DNA from: Sciscionella sediminilitoris
Lineage (GTDB): Bacteria > Actinomycetota > Actinomycetes > Mycobacteriales > Pseudonocardiaceae
Reading direction: 5' to 3'
DNA: 64,000 nucleotides
Assembly (NCBI RefSeq): GCF_000737195.2
Contig: NZ_JALM01000016.1
Location: forward strand, 1 to 64,000
A program made the translations under genes and the position numbers. Shown here one piece after another: positions 8,158-16,987 of the stretch; position 1 is the first letter of the stretch, and each line of letters opens with the position of its first letter. A model generated the notes under the pieces. It saw nothing but the letters and a program-made list of their open reading frames with translations, did no database searches and was not told the DNA's origin.

Positions 8158-9297
8158 ATGCGCATTCTGGTCTCCGGTGCCGGGGTCGCCGGGCTCAGCG
8201 CGGCCATCGACCTCGGCAGGGCCGGGAACGAGGTCACCATCGTGGAGCGGGCGAACCACCTGCGGGTGAACGGATCGCCGATCGATATCCGTGGCACGGC
8301 ACTGGACATCGCCGCAGAAATGGGTGTGCTCGAGCGGATCCGGGACAGTCGGCTGGACATGTCCGAACGCCTCCAGTTCGTCGACGCATCGGGGACCCCG
8401 CTTGCCGCGCCGCCAGCGGAGGAGGTCAGCGATTCCGCCGAGGACCTGGAGATCGCCCGCGAGGACCTGGCCCGGTTGCTCTACGAGGCACTGCCCACCT
8501 CGGTCACCCTGGTGTTCGAGGAGTCGATCGGCGAGCTCGAGCAGGACGCCGACGGCGTGACCGTGCGGTTCTCTTCCGGCGGCCGGGAGCGCTACGACCT
8601 GGTCGTGGGTGCCGACGGCTTGCACTCGAGGACCCGCTCGCTCACCTTCGGCCCGGAGCGGGACCTCCTGCGGCACCTCGGTTTCTACGTCGCTCTCGCC
8701 GAGTTTCCCGGTGCGCGGGACGACGATCCGATCAACCCGATGTACAACTTCCCCGGTCATCTGGCCGGTATCGCCAAGTACCGGGACCACGCGCTCGCGG
8801 TGTTCCAATTCCGTGCCCCGTGGATCGAGTACGACCACCACGATCTCGAAGCGCAGCGGGAGATCCTGCGGGACCACTACGGGCGGCATCGGCAGTGGCG
8901 GGTGCCCGAACTGCTCGAGGCGGCCTGCGCCGATCCCGAGCTCTACTTCGACTCGGTCAGCCTGATCGAGATGGACTCCTGGCACCGTGGCCGGGTGGCG
9001 CTCGTCGGCGATGCCGCGCACTGCGCCTCGCCCCTTTCCGGCCGCGGCACGAGCCTCGCACTGACCGGCGCCTGGTTCCTCAGCGAGGCGCTGCGCGAGT
9101 ACCCGGCCGACCTCGAACGGGCGCTCGCCGAATACGAGGACCGGCAGCGCCCGCACGTCACCAGGGCGCAGGCGACCGCGGGACCGGGCGGGGACCTGAT
9201 GCTGCCCGCCACCCAGGAGGAGATCGACGCCCGCAATGCGCGGCTGTCGGGTCAGCCGGCCGACTCCCGGGTCTCGGTGGCCAGCAGGGCCACGTAG
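8158..9297 (+). CDS. FAD-dependent aromatic-hydroxylase-type monooxygenase
   Basis: A 379-residue class A flavoprotein monooxygenase of the PHBH/TetX-like superfamily. The dinucleotide-binding GxGxxG is at the N-terminus (ILVSGAGVAGLSAAIDLG), the mid-protein DG motif is VVGADGLHSRTRS and the FAD-ribityl motif is VALVGDAAHCASPLSGRGTS. These enzymes hydroxylate aromatic or polyketide substrates, including antibiotics. GGGAGG lies six bases before the ATG. It is probably repressed by the divergent TetR protein. Its last 46 bases overlap the 3' end of the opposing PucR gene. Confidence 0.9.
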   Translation: MRILVSGAGVAGLSAAIDLGRAGNEVTIVERANHLRVNGSPIDIRGTALDIAAEMGVLERIRDSRLDMSERLQFVDASGTPLAAPPAEEVSDSAEDLEIAREDLARLLYEALPTSVTLVFEESIGELEQDADGVTVRFSSGGRERYDLVVGADGLHSRTRSLTFGPERDLLRHLGFYVALAEFPGARDDDPINPMYNFPGHLAGIAKYRDHALAVFQFRAPWIEYDHHDLEAQREILRDHYGRHRQWRVPELLEAACADPELYFDSVSLIEMDSWHRGRVALVGDAAHCASPLSGRGTSLALTGAWFLSEALREYPADLERALAEYEDRQRPHVTRAQATAGPGGDLMLPATQEEIDARNARLSGQPADSRVSVASRAT

Positions 9298-10868
9298 AGG
9301 CTCAGCATCGACTCGGGATCGGCGAGACTGACCCCGAGAACCTGTTCGATGCGGTCGAGTTGCTGGTAATACGCGGTGCGCGAGACGTGCGCGGCGGCCG
9401 CCGCGGCCGACTTGTTGCCGCCGTGCGCGCAGAAATGCCGCAGCGCCTCGACCAGCCTGCTGCCGGTGCGCGCGTCCCTGGCATACAGCGGGCCGAGCTC
9501 GCGGTCGGCGAAGGCGGACAGCCGGGAGTCCGCGCGCAGCAGGTGCAACAGCCCACGCAACCGGACATCCTCGAGCCGGTAGAGCTCGCGGTCGCCGTCC
9601 CGGGGCGCGGCGGCCGCGGCGTGCTCGGCCTCGGCGAGGGTGCGGTGCGCATCGGCCATCTCGGTCACCGGGGTGCCGACCGCGACGAGCACATCCACGG
9701 GCTGCCGCCATCCGGCACCGGAGCGGCGGATGTGGCGGGCCAGCCGCAGCAGGGTGCTCTCCTGGTGCTCGGTGAACGAGAGCAGCCCGCGCACGCTCGT
9801 GTCGTCGAGCACCGCGACCAGTGCCGGGATCGATTCCCGGCGCGCGGCGAGGCTGACCGTATCGGCCAGATCGCGCAGCACCGCCTGGGTGGCCAGCGCC
9901 GGCGCGGGCGAATGGGGGAGCGCGCGCAGGTGCACCGCGATGCCCACCAGGGTGCGCTCGGTCAGCGGCACACCGAGAGCGTGAGCGCGCGGCAGGATGT
10001 CCGCGTCGTAGCCCCTGCCGAGCAGTTCGGTCAGCAGGGTGCGATGGGTCTGCCGTTCGAGGGTTTCGCGTTCCCTGCTCAGCAGCCGGTGCACGGCCAG
10101 CGCGGAGGCGGCGCGCTCGAGCACGACGATCTCGCGGTGCGGTGGCTGTTCGGTACCGGGGATCACGAGGCGTCCCCAGTCGTCACCGCGCGCCCCCACC
10201 ACGGTGAGCAGCCAGCCGGAGGCCTCGTGGTACCCGGTGCGTTCGTGAATGGTCACCGCGCTCGCCCTGGTGTGCCAGTCGGCGAGCAGCTGCGCGGTCG
10301 ATTCCCCCGCGGCGTCGAAGGCCAGCACCTCGTGTGACAGGTTCTCCAACACGACGGGTTTGCCGAGCAGCCGGACCACCTCGTGCAGCACAGTGGCCGG
10401 TTCGGCGCCGCTGCTGGTGAGCGCGGTGAACGTCTCGTGCACCCGTTCGGCCGCGCGCAGCTCGGCGAGCTGGGCGTCCCGGATGCGTTCGGTGAGCGCC
10501 TCGGTCACATGCACGAAGCGGGTCTCGGCGGCGAGGCTGATCAGCGGAAGGCCCGCCGACTCGGCCGCGCTGACCAGCGCCTCGGGCAGGCCGGCGGGGT
10601 AACGCCGGAGCAGTTCCACGACGAGGCCGCTCGCACCGGCCCCGGCGAGCCCGGTCACATAGGAGCGCAGCGCCTCCGGCTCCTCGGGGAGCACGATCCC
10701 GGTGGTGAGCAGCAGTTCCCCGCCGGAGAGCAGTTCACCGATATCGCTGATCTCCGCGATGTGCACCCAGCGCACCGGGTTGGACAGCCCGCGGTGCCCG
10801 GCGACGACGGTGGGCCGGCCGCGGCGGAGCACGGGAACGGTGAGCGCCTCGGCGACGGTCGGGTACAT
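9252..10868 (-). CDS. PucR family transcriptional regulator (first copy)
   Basis: A 538-residue regulator with an N-terminal PucR domain (MYPTVAEALTVPVL through the SGGELLLTTG motif at about residues 50-60), a middle GGDEF-like/linker region and a C-terminal PucR-type HTH (HVSRTAYYQQLDRIEQVLG). PucR-type proteins typically control purine, pyrimidine, amino-acid or phenylacetate catabolism. I start at the ATG at 10868; a longer frame would run into the opposing gene's promoter. It is divergent from mmsA, the likely target. The gene ends antisense to the tail of the FAD monooxygenase gene. Confidence 0.9.
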   Translation of the reverse strand: MYPTVAEALTVPVLRRGRPTVVAGHRGLSNPVRWVHIAEISDIGELLSGGELLLTTGIVLPEEPEALRSYVTGLAGAGASGLVVELLRRYPAGLPEALVSAAESAGLPLISLAAETRFVHVTEALTERIRDAQLAELRAAERVHETFTALTSSGAEPATVLHEVVRLLGKPVVLENLSHEVLAFDAAGESTAQLLADWHTRASAVTIHERTGYHEASGWLLTVVGARGDDWGRLVIPGTEQPPHREIVVLERAASALAVHRLLSRERETLERQTHRTLLTELLGRGYDADILPRAHALGVPLTERTLVGIAVHLRALPHSPAPALATQAVLRDLADTVSLAARRESIPALVAVLDDTSVRGLLSFTEHQESTLLRLARHIRRSGAGWRQPVDVLVAVGTPVTEMADAHRTLAEAEHAAAAAPRDGDRELYRLEDVRLRGLLHLLRADSRLSAFADRELGPLYARDARTGSRLVEALRHFCAHGGNKSAAAAAAHVSRTAYYQQLDRIEQVLGVSLADPESMLSLYVALLATETRESAG

Positions 10869-10907
10869 GTGCACAACGTAATCCGAACCGGCGGACGGCG
10901 ATACAAC

Positions 10908-10921
10908 CTGTCCATGGTCAG
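10908..10921. promoter_or_regulatory. near-palindrome in the PucR/mmsA divergent promoter
   Basis: CTGTCCATGGTCAG is a 14-bp palindrome with a single mismatched pair, 30 bp upstream of the mmsA ATG. It could be the operator of the divergent PucR regulator. No ribosome-binding site is visible directly before mmsA. Confidence 0.3.
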
Positions 10922-10951
10922 CAGGGACCCGGGCCGGGCAGACTTGGCGCC

Positions 10952-12448
10952 ATGACGGAACGGATCGCGCACTGGATCGGCGGCAAGCCGCATGACGGAA
11001 CACCGGAACGCACGGGGGAGGTGTACGACCCGGCGACCGGTGCGGTGAGCGGTCTGGTCGACTTCGCCGACACCGCCGTCGTGGAGGAGGCGGTGCGCGT
11101 TGCCTCGGACGCGGCCCGCGAATGGCGGCGCACCTCCCTCGCCAAACGCACCAGTGTGCTGTTCCGGTTCCGCGAACTGCTCGCCGCGCACACCGAGGAA
11201 CTGGCCGCGATCATCACCGCCGAACACGGCAAGGTGCTCTCCGACGCGGCCGGTGAGATCGCCCGCGGTCTCGAGGCGGTCGAATTCGCCTGCGGCATCC
11301 CGCAGTTGCTCAAGGGCGGCAACACGCAGAACGCCTCGACCGGTGTGGATGTCTCCTCGACGCTGGCACCGCTCGGGGTCGTCGGCATCATCTCCCCGTT
11401 CAACTTCCCGGCCATGGTGCCGCTGTGGTTCGCGCCGAACGCGATCGCCTGCGGGAACGCCGTGGTGCTCAAGCCGAGCGAGAAGGACCCCTCGGCCGCG
11501 CTGTTCCTGGCGAAGCTCTGGCAGCAGGCCGGGCTGCCCGACGGGGTGTTCAACGTCGTGCACGGGGACAAGGTCGCGGTGGACGCGCTGCTCGAACACG
11601 AGCGGATCAAGGCGATCTCCTTCGTCGGCTCCACCCCGATCGCGCGGTACGTCTACGAGAACGCCTCGCGCACCGGCAAGCGGGTGCAGGCTCTCGGCGG
11701 GGCCAAGAACCACATGGTCGTACTCCCGGACGCGGACCTGGACGCCACCGCGGACGCCGCCGTCTCCGCGGGCTTCGGTTCCGCGGGGGAGCGGTGCATG
11801 GCGGTGTCCGTCCTGGTCGCCGTGGACTCGATCGCGGACGAACTGGTCGCCAAGATCAAAGAACGGATGGGCGCCCTGCGGGTCGGTGACGGGCGCAAGG
11901 ACAGCAGCGAGATGGGCCCGCTGGTCACCGCCGCGCACCGGGACAAGGTCCGGTCCTATGTGGACGGCGGTGAGGCGGAGGGCGCCACGCTCGCCTTCGA
12001 CGGCCGTGGCCACGAGATCGACGGGGACCGAAACGGCTTCTGGCTCGGTCCGACGCTGTTCGACAACGTCACCACGGACATGCGGCTCTACCGCGACGAG
12101 ATCTTCGGCCCGGTGCTCTCGGTGGTGCGGGTACCGGACTTCACCTCGGCGGTGGACCTGGTCAACGCCGGAGCCTACGGCAACGGGACCGCGATCTTCA
12201 CCGCGGACGGGGCCGCGGCGCGAGAGTTCAGCGCGGAGATCGAGGTCGGCATGGTCGGGGTGAACGTGCCCATCCCGGTCCCGGTCGCCTACTACTCCTT
12301 CGGCGGCTGGAAGGACTCGCTGTTCGGCGACTCGCACGCGTACGGCCCGGAAGGGGTGCACTTCTACACCCGCACCAAGGTCGTCACCTCGCGCTGGCCG
12401 ACCGCGCAGACCCACAGCGGGGTCAATCTCGCCTTCCCGAGCAACTGA
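10952..12448 (+). CDS. mmsA: CoA-acylating methylmalonate/malonate-semialdehyde dehydrogenase
   Basis: A 498-residue aldehyde dehydrogenase of the MmsA/IolA subfamily, oxidising (methyl)malonate semialdehyde with CoA and NAD+ to propionyl- or acetyl-CoA plus CO2. Subfamily features include the N-terminus IAHWIGGKPHDG, SPFNFPAMVPLWF, GSTPIARYVYENA and the catalytic cysteine in SAGERCMAVS. Malonate semialdehyde arises from beta-alanine, the product of reductive uracil breakdown, so it may complete the pathway begun by the hydantoinase operon; valine and inositol catabolism are alternatives. It is divergent from a PucR regulator. Family is certain; pathway is inference. Confidence 0.92.
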   Translation: MTERIAHWIGGKPHDGTPERTGEVYDPATGAVSGLVDFADTAVVEEAVRVASDAAREWRRTSLAKRTSVLFRFRELLAAHTEELAAIITAEHGKVLSDAAGEIARGLEAVEFACGIPQLLKGGNTQNASTGVDVSSTLAPLGVVGIISPFNFPAMVPLWFAPNAIACGNAVVLKPSEKDPSAALFLAKLWQQAGLPDGVFNVVHGDKVAVDALLEHERIKAISFVGSTPIARYVYENASRTGKRVQALGGAKNHMVVLPDADLDATADAAVSAGFGSAGERCMAVSVLVAVDSIADELVAKIKERMGALRVGDGRKDSSEMGPLVTAAHRDKVRSYVDGGEAEGATLAFDGRGHEIDGDRNGFWLGPTLFDNVTTDMRLYRDEIFGPVLSVVRVPDFTSAVDLVNAGAYGNGTAIFTADGAAAREFSAEIEVGMVGVNVPIPVPVAYYSFGGWKDSLFGDSHAYGPEGVHFYTRTKVVTSRWPTAQTHSGVNLAFPSN

Positions 12449-12508
12449 TCATCGCCGCGAACTCGCCCGCCCCGGTGCGCCGGTGGCGGGCGAGTTAGTC
12501 TCGCCAGC

Positions 12509-13435
12509 GTGAACGTGCTCGACCTGATCCGCCTGCGGGCCAAGGAGAACAGCAAACCGGGCTCCCGTACCGATCCGCACCGGCTCGCCCTCGCCGTCGA
12601 GGGAGGCGGCAGCCGGGGAGCCTATTCCAGTGGCATGGTCACCGAGCTGGAGCGCCGCGGACTCACCGAGGTGTTCGACGATGTGTACGGCTCGTCGATG
12701 GGCGCGATCAACGCGATCTGGCTGCTCGCCGGGCAGGCCGAGCACGGAGTGTCCTTCTTCTGGCACCCGGCGGTCATGCCGAACGTGATCCGGCCGGGTG
12801 CGCTGTTGCGCGGTAAACCCGCGGTGGACCTGCGATTCCTCACCGACCGGGTCTACGAGCGCTGGGCGGGCCTCGACTTCGACGCGGTGCTGGCCAACCC
12901 GATCGGCCTGCACCCCATCGCCACCGATGCCGCGACCGGAGGCGTGCTGGACGTCGGCGAGTTCGTGCACGACGCCGCCACGGTCAAGCTCGCCATGCGG
13001 GGTTCCTCCGGGCTGCCGCTGCTGACCGGACCGCTCGTGGAACTGGGCGGGCACCGCCTGCTCGACGGCGGCCTCGCCGAGGCGATCCCGTACCGCACCG
13101 CACTGCGCGACGGGGCCACCCATGTGCTCGTGCTGCGCACCAGGCGCGCCGACGAGCCGGTGAAGCGGCCCTCCCGGATCGAGGACCTCGCGGTGACCGC
13201 CTTCCTGCGGCGGACCGCGCCCGCCGCGGTGGCCAGCTGGCGCTCGCGCACCGAACGCCGCGCGGGCGACGACGAACGGCTCACCGCGGCCTCCGGTGAA
13301 CGGCTGCAGCAGATCCTCGTCCCGCCCGGTTCCCCGGATGTGTCCAGGCTGGAGACCGATGGCGGGCTCATCCGGCGCGCGGTCGAGCTCGGGGCGAGTG
13401 CGGTCGCCGGGGCACTGGAACCGGCAACCGGCTGA
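12509..13435 (+). CDS. patatin-like phospholipase
   Basis: A 308-residue patatin-fold acyl hydrolase. The oxyanion box GGGSRGAYSSG is at about residues 31-41, the nucleophilic serine in GSSMG at about residues 66-70 and the catalytic aspartate in LLDGGLAEAIPY, completing the Ser-Asp dyad. No signal peptide is evident, so a cytoplasmic or membrane-associated lipase is likely. It starts with GTG 60 bp downstream of mmsA and converges on the biotin carboxylase gene, with the two stop codons placed in a near-palindrome. Confidence 0.9.
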   Translation: MNVLDLIRLRAKENSKPGSRTDPHRLALAVEGGGSRGAYSSGMVTELERRGLTEVFDDVYGSSMGAINAIWLLAGQAEHGVSFFWHPAVMPNVIRPGALLRGKPAVDLRFLTDRVYERWAGLDFDAVLANPIGLHPIATDAATGGVLDVGEFVHDAATVKLAMRGSSGLPLLTGPLVELGGHRLLDGGLAEAIPYRTALRDGATHVLVLRTRRADEPVKRPSRIEDLAVTAFLRRTAPAAVASWRSRTERRAGDDERLTAASGERLQQILVPPGSPDVSRLETDGGLIRRAVELGASAVAGALEPATG

Positions 13436-13449
13436 ACCCCGGGGATCAG
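13432..13449. repeat. palindrome joining two convergent stop codons
   Basis: CTGAACCCCGGGGATCAG is self-complementary except for one central A-A pair. It contains the TGA of the patatin gene (13433-13435) and the complement of the biotin-carboxylase TGA (13446-13448). The stem is too short to call a terminator with confidence, but the architecture matches 1235-1261 and 52507-52529. Confidence 0.45.
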
Positions 13450-14777
13450 AGGCGCTGTTCGAGCCATTTGGTGTGCACGCCACCGGTGAGGAACTCGGGA
13501 TCGGCGAGCAGCCGCTGGTGCAGCCCGATCGTGGTGGGCACGCCCTCGACGGTCAGCTCGGTCAGCGCCTGGCGGGCGCGGGCGATGGCGGTGGCCCGGT
13601 CCGGTCCGTGCGCGACGACCTTCGCGATCATCGAGTCGTAGAACGGGCTGATCCGGCTGCCGCACAGGAAACCGGTCTCGAACCGGACACCGGGACCCGC
13701 GGGGAAGTCGTACCGGGTCAGCTCGCCCGGACTGGGTGCGAAGTCGCGGTCCGGATCCTCGGCGTTGATCCGGAGCTCGACCGCGGCACCGTGCCTGCCG
13801 ATCTCCTCCTGGGCGACCGAGAGCGGGGCACCAGCGGCGATCCGCAGCTGTTCGGCGACCAGGTCGATCCCGGTGATCTCCTCACTGATGGGGTGCTCGA
13901 CCTGGATACGGGTGTTCATCTCGATGAAGTGGAACTCGCCGGTCGGGGAGAGCAGGAATTCCACGGTGCCCGCTCCGGTGTAACCGACGCTCTCGGTCAG
14001 GCGCACGGCGGCCGCGGTGATCGCCTCGCGGGTGTCCTCGGCGAGTCCCGGGGCGGGAGCCTCCTCGATGAGTTTCTGCCTGCGGCGCTGCACGGAGCAG
14101 TCGCGTTCGAAGGTGTGCACGACGTGGCCGTGGGTGTCGGCGAGGACCTGAACCTCGATGTGCCTGGCGTTCTCGAGAGCGCGCTCCAGGTATACGGTTC
14201 CGTCCCCGAACGCGGAGCGTGCCTCGGCCTGTGCCGCGGGGACGACCTCGGCGAGCTCCTCGGGGGTCCGCACCGGGCGGATACCCCGGCCTCCGCCGCC
14301 CGCGGCCGCCTTGACCAGGAGCGGGTACCCGATCTCCTCGGCTGCGGCGAGAGCGGCCTCCGGGGCCTCGAGCGCACCGCTTCCGGGTACGACGGGCACC
14401 CCGGCTGCGGTGGCCGCGGTGCGGGCGGCCGCCTTGTCGCCCATGCGTTCGATCACCTCGGCGGAGGGGCCCACGAAGGTCAGCCCGGCCTCGGCGACGG
14501 CCGCGGCGAACGCGGGTTGTTCGGAGAGGAAACCGTAACCGGGATGGACGGCATCGGCGCCGCTTTCCCTGGCCGCGCGCAGGATCGCCTCGGCATCGAG
14601 GTAGGACTTGGCGGCCGCGGACTTGCCGATGTGCACCGCGTGGTCGGCGAGCTGGGTCCAGCGGCTGTCCCGATCGGCGTCGGAGTGCACGGCGACGGCT
14701 TCGAGCCCGAGGGTGTGGGCGGCCCGGATGACCCGGACGGCGATCTCGCCCCGGTTGGCGATCAGTACCCGCTTCAC
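13446..14777 (-). CDS. biotin carboxylase subunit (AccC-like)
   Basis: A 443-residue ATP-grasp biotin carboxylase: N-terminus KRVLIANRGEIAVRVIRAA, the ATP-binding glycine loop AGGGGRGIRPV (about residue 160) and the active-site segment FIEMNTRIQVEHP. It carboxylates biotin on a carrier protein using ATP and bicarbonate. The GTG start overlaps the carrier-protein stop as GTGA, so the two are co-translated. It is the last gene of a minus-strand operon pxpB-pxpC-BCCP-BC. No acetyl-CoA carboxyltransferase gene is nearby; PxpB/PxpC, homologues of the urea-carboxylase carboxyltransferase domain, are the probable partners. Confidence 0.92.
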   Translation of the reverse strand: MKRVLIANRGEIAVRVIRAAHTLGLEAVAVHSDADRDSRWTQLADHAVHIGKSAAAKSYLDAEAILRAARESGADAVHPGYGFLSEQPAFAAAVAEAGLTFVGPSAEVIERMGDKAAARTAATAAGVPVVPGSGALEAPEAALAAAEEIGYPLLVKAAAGGGGRGIRPVRTPEELAEVVPAAQAEARSAFGDGTVYLERALENARHIEVQVLADTHGHVVHTFERDCSVQRRRQKLIEEAPAPGLAEDTREAITAAAVRLTESVGYTGAGTVEFLLSPTGEFHFIEMNTRIQVEHPISEEITGIDLVAEQLRIAAGAPLSVAQEEIGRHGAAVELRINAEDPDRDFAPSPGELTRYDFPAGPGVRFETGFLCGSRISPFYDSMIAKVVAHGPDRATAIARARQALTELTVEGVPTTIGLHQRLLADPEFLTGGVHTKWLEQRL

Positions 14778-15013
14778 GCCGGCTCCAGTTCAGCGAGGTC
14801 CTGGCCGATCTCGACCTCGTCGCCGTCCTCGACGAGGAATTTGCCGATCGTGCCATCGGCTTCGGCCTTGATCTCGTTGTAGGTCTTCATGACCTCGATC
14901 AGCGCGATCGTCTGGCCCGCGGCGATGGTGCCACCCTCGCTGACGTAGGGCTCGTCCTCGGGTGCGGGACGGCGGTAGAAGATGCCGGGCATGCCTGCCT
15001 TGATGGTGACCAT
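14774..15013 (-). CDS. small biotin carboxyl carrier protein
   Basis: A 79-residue stand-alone biotinyl domain. The modified lysine is in IEVMKTYNEI (canonical EAMKM replaced by EVMKT), about 35 residues before the C-terminus as usual, and the fold-typical GTIGKFLVEDGDEVEIGQ follows. It lacks the Ala/Pro-rich N-terminal extension of AccB of fatty-acid synthesis, so it is a dedicated carrier for the adjacent carboxylase. It begins 12 bases after pxpC and overlaps the biotin carboxylase start. Confidence 0.92.
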   Translation of the reverse strand: MVTIKAGMPGIFYRRPAPEDEPYVSEGGTIAAGQTIALIEVMKTYNEIKAEADGTIGKFLVEDGDEVEIGQDLAELEPA

Positions 15014-15025
15014 GATGATCCTCCT

Positions 15026-16006
15026 CTAGTTGCCGGTGAGGGCTTCGCGGATGGTGTCGATGCGGGCCGCCCGTTCGCGGCGCGCGGTGAGCGCGGTGTC
15101 GAGGTCTGTTTCGACGAACCGCACCGTTTCCCCGGTCTTGGCCTGGCCGATGCGGTCCCGGTCCACCGAGATGACCGTGCCGGTGGTGGCGTACCCACCG
15201 CCGGTGACCGCGTCGTTGAGCAGCACGATCGGTTCGTCCCCGCCGGGGAGCTGGATCGAACCGACGGGGTAACCGAGGTCGACCACATTGGCCGGATCGC
15301 TGCCCGCGCCGAAGGGCTGCGCGCGGTCGGTGAATTCGAGGCTCCCGCCCCGGAGCCGGTAGCCGACCCGGTTGGCGTCCTTGGTGATCTTCCAATCGGT
15401 GTCCAGGAAGGTCTGCAGGCCCTGCTCGGTCAGCCGGTAGGAGCACAGGCCGATGATGGTGCGCAGTTCGGCGGGGGTGTCGAAGTCCGGCCGCAGCGAC
15501 TCGGGAACGCTGCGGCCCGCGCGGGCGCGGGTTCCGGCCTCGCCGAGCGGCAACCGGTCCGCATCCGCGAGTTTGCGGCCGTCGAATCCGCCGATGCCGG
15601 TGAGCGTGTAGGTCGAGCGCGAGCCGAGATAGACCGGGACATCGATGCCCCCGGACACCGCGATGTACAGGCGCGCGCCCGCGGTGAGCATGCTGAACCC
15701 GAGCACATCGCCGGGCCCGACCGCGACCGCGGTCCACGCCTCGACGGGTTCGCCGTTCACCGTGACCGGTGCCGTCGCTCCGGTGACCGCGATCAGGCGG
15801 TCGTCGGTGAACTCGAGTGTCGGCCCGATGTAGGTCGCTTCCAGCAGCCCGGTGTTCGGTTCGTTGCCCACGAGCAGGTTCGCCGCGCTCGCGGAGTACT
15901 GGTCCATGGCACCGGAGGGCGGCATGCCGATGCGGTAATACCCGGGCCGCCCGAGATCCTGCACGGTGGTGAACAGTCCACCGGCGTGCACGCGGATGTC
16001 GCTCAT
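15026..16006 (-). CDS. pxpC: 5-oxoprolinase subunit C (PxpC/KipA, biotin-dependent carboxyltransferase family)
   Basis: A 326-residue protein of the AHS2/KipA family, homologous to the second half of the carboxyltransferase domain of urea carboxylase. Diagnostic segments are GLFTTVQDLGRPGYYRIGMPPSG-type N-terminal sequence, NLLVGNEP, and ILLND-like IVLLNDAVTGGGYATTG near the C-terminus. With PxpA and PxpB it forms the ATP-dependent 5-oxoprolinase in characterised bacteria. The ATG overlaps the pxpB stop (ATGA). Here it also precedes biotin carboxylase genes, which raises the possibility of a biotin-dependent reaction. Confidence 0.88.
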   Translation of the reverse strand: MSDIRVHAGGLFTTVQDLGRPGYYRIGMPPSGAMDQYSASAANLLVGNEPNTGLLEATYIGPTLEFTDDRLIAVTGATAPVTVNGEPVEAWTAVAVGPGDVLGFSMLTAGARLYIAVSGGIDVPVYLGSRSTYTLTGIGGFDGRKLADADRLPLGEAGTRARAGRSVPESLRPDFDTPAELRTIIGLCSYRLTEQGLQTFLDTDWKITKDANRVGYRLRGGSLEFTDRAQPFGAGSDPANVVDLGYPVGSIQLPGGDEPIVLLNDAVTGGGYATTGTVISVDRDRIGQAKTGETVRFVETDLDTALTARRERAARIDTIREALTGN

Positions 16007-16902
16007 CGGTACAGCACCTCCAGCAGTTCGCGGTTGACCGTGTCCGGATCGGCGATCAGCCGTGCGGGTTCGAACGAGGCCTCGCGGATGCGGTAGCGGA
16101 AGCTGCCGTCCTCCACCTGACCGCGTACCCGATCGAACTCGGCCCGGTCGATAGCCCGGTAGCGGAGCACGTCACCGGCCTTCGGGAACACGATGCCCTC
16201 GGCGAAATCCGGGAGCCGCTGGGCGAGATCGAACACCGGGGCCGGGGCCATGCCGAACAACTGGTACCCGCCTGCCCCGCGAACCGGGTACACCACGGAG
16301 AACGCGCCGCCGAAGCCGAAGGAGCGCTCCGGGGTGTCGGTGCGCGGCCGGACGTATTTGGGTACCTCGATCTGGCGTTCTTTCGGGACGAGCTGATAGC
16401 AGAACGGCAGCCCGGGAACGAAGCCGAGCATCGTCACGATGTACGGCGCCGAGGAGATCGCCTCGATCAGCGCGCCGACGTTCTCGAACCCGTTGATGCG
16501 GGCCGCGTATTCGAGATCCGTCCCGCTCGGATCCTGGTGGTTGTCCCGGAACCGCATCAGCGTCTCTCTGGTCCACGGGTCGTCGAAAAGCACCGGAACA
16601 TCGACCACCCGGGTGTGCAGCACGTAGTCCCGCGGCAGTTCACCCACCGAGGCCTCGAGGCCGCGCAGTTCCTCCACGAGCTCACGGGGATCGAGCCGGT
16701 CCGGGTCGATGCGCACCATGTAGGACGCGTTGGAGGGGCAGATGTCGATCACGCCGTCGATGTCCAGCTCCCGCAGGGCATTGGTGACGGCCATTCCCTT
16801 GAAGTTCGCTTCGAGGCTCATCGCCTGGTCGAGTTCCACGAACAGGAACTCGTCGCCGCCGTACTCATAGCGCGCGGGTGGCAGCTTGGTCGGGGTGTCC
16901 AC
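16003..16902 (-). CDS. pxpB: 5-oxoprolinase subunit B (PxpB/KipI, AHS1 family)
   Basis: A 299-residue KipI/AHS1-family protein, homologous to the first half of the urea-carboxylase carboxyltransferase domain: YIVTMLGFVPGLPFCYQL, the RTDTPERSFGFGG region and the C-terminal YPVRGAGGYQLFGMAP segment. It is longer than B. subtilis KipI (about 240 residues). I choose the GTG at 16902, preceded by GAGGAG; longer in-frame extensions would overlap the divergent regulator. It is the first gene of the operon and coupled to pxpC. Confidence 0.85.
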   Translation of the reverse strand: MDTPTKLPPARYEYGGDEFLFVELDQAMSLEANFKGMAVTNALRELDIDGVIDICPSNASYMVRIDPDRLDPRELVEELRGLEASVGELPRDYVLHTRVVDVPVLFDDPWTRETLMRFRDNHQDPSGTDLEYAARINGFENVGALIEAISSAPYIVTMLGFVPGLPFCYQLVPKERQIEVPKYVRPRTDTPERSFGFGGAFSVVYPVRGAGGYQLFGMAPAPVFDLAQRLPDFAEGIVFPKAGDVLRYRAIDRAEFDRVRGQVEDGSFRYRIREASFEPARLIADPDTVNRELLEVLYR

Positions 16903-16972
16903 GGGTAGGCTCCTCGCCGTCGTTGGCGGAATGGGTGTCCACAGCCTGACCCCGGCGCGGCTTCCGGGCCAG

Positions 16973-16987
16973 TCGACGAATCGTCGA
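16973..16987. promoter_or_regulatory. perfect palindrome in the pxpB/pucR divergent promoter
   Basis: TCGACGA-A-TCGTCGA is a perfect 7-1-7 inverted repeat in the 126-bp region separating the pxpB operon from the second PucR gene. A further GGCGGG/CCCGCC pair (16995-17000 and 17023-17028) flanks the regulator's start. Operator function for the adjacent PucR protein is inferred from symmetry and position. Confidence 0.45.

Noticed and set aside
13446-15013. Reading the BC/BCCP pair as housekeeping acetyl-CoA carboxylase
   Set aside because: No AccA/AccD genes are adjacent, the carrier lacks the AccB N-terminal extension, and both genes are coupled to pxpBC.
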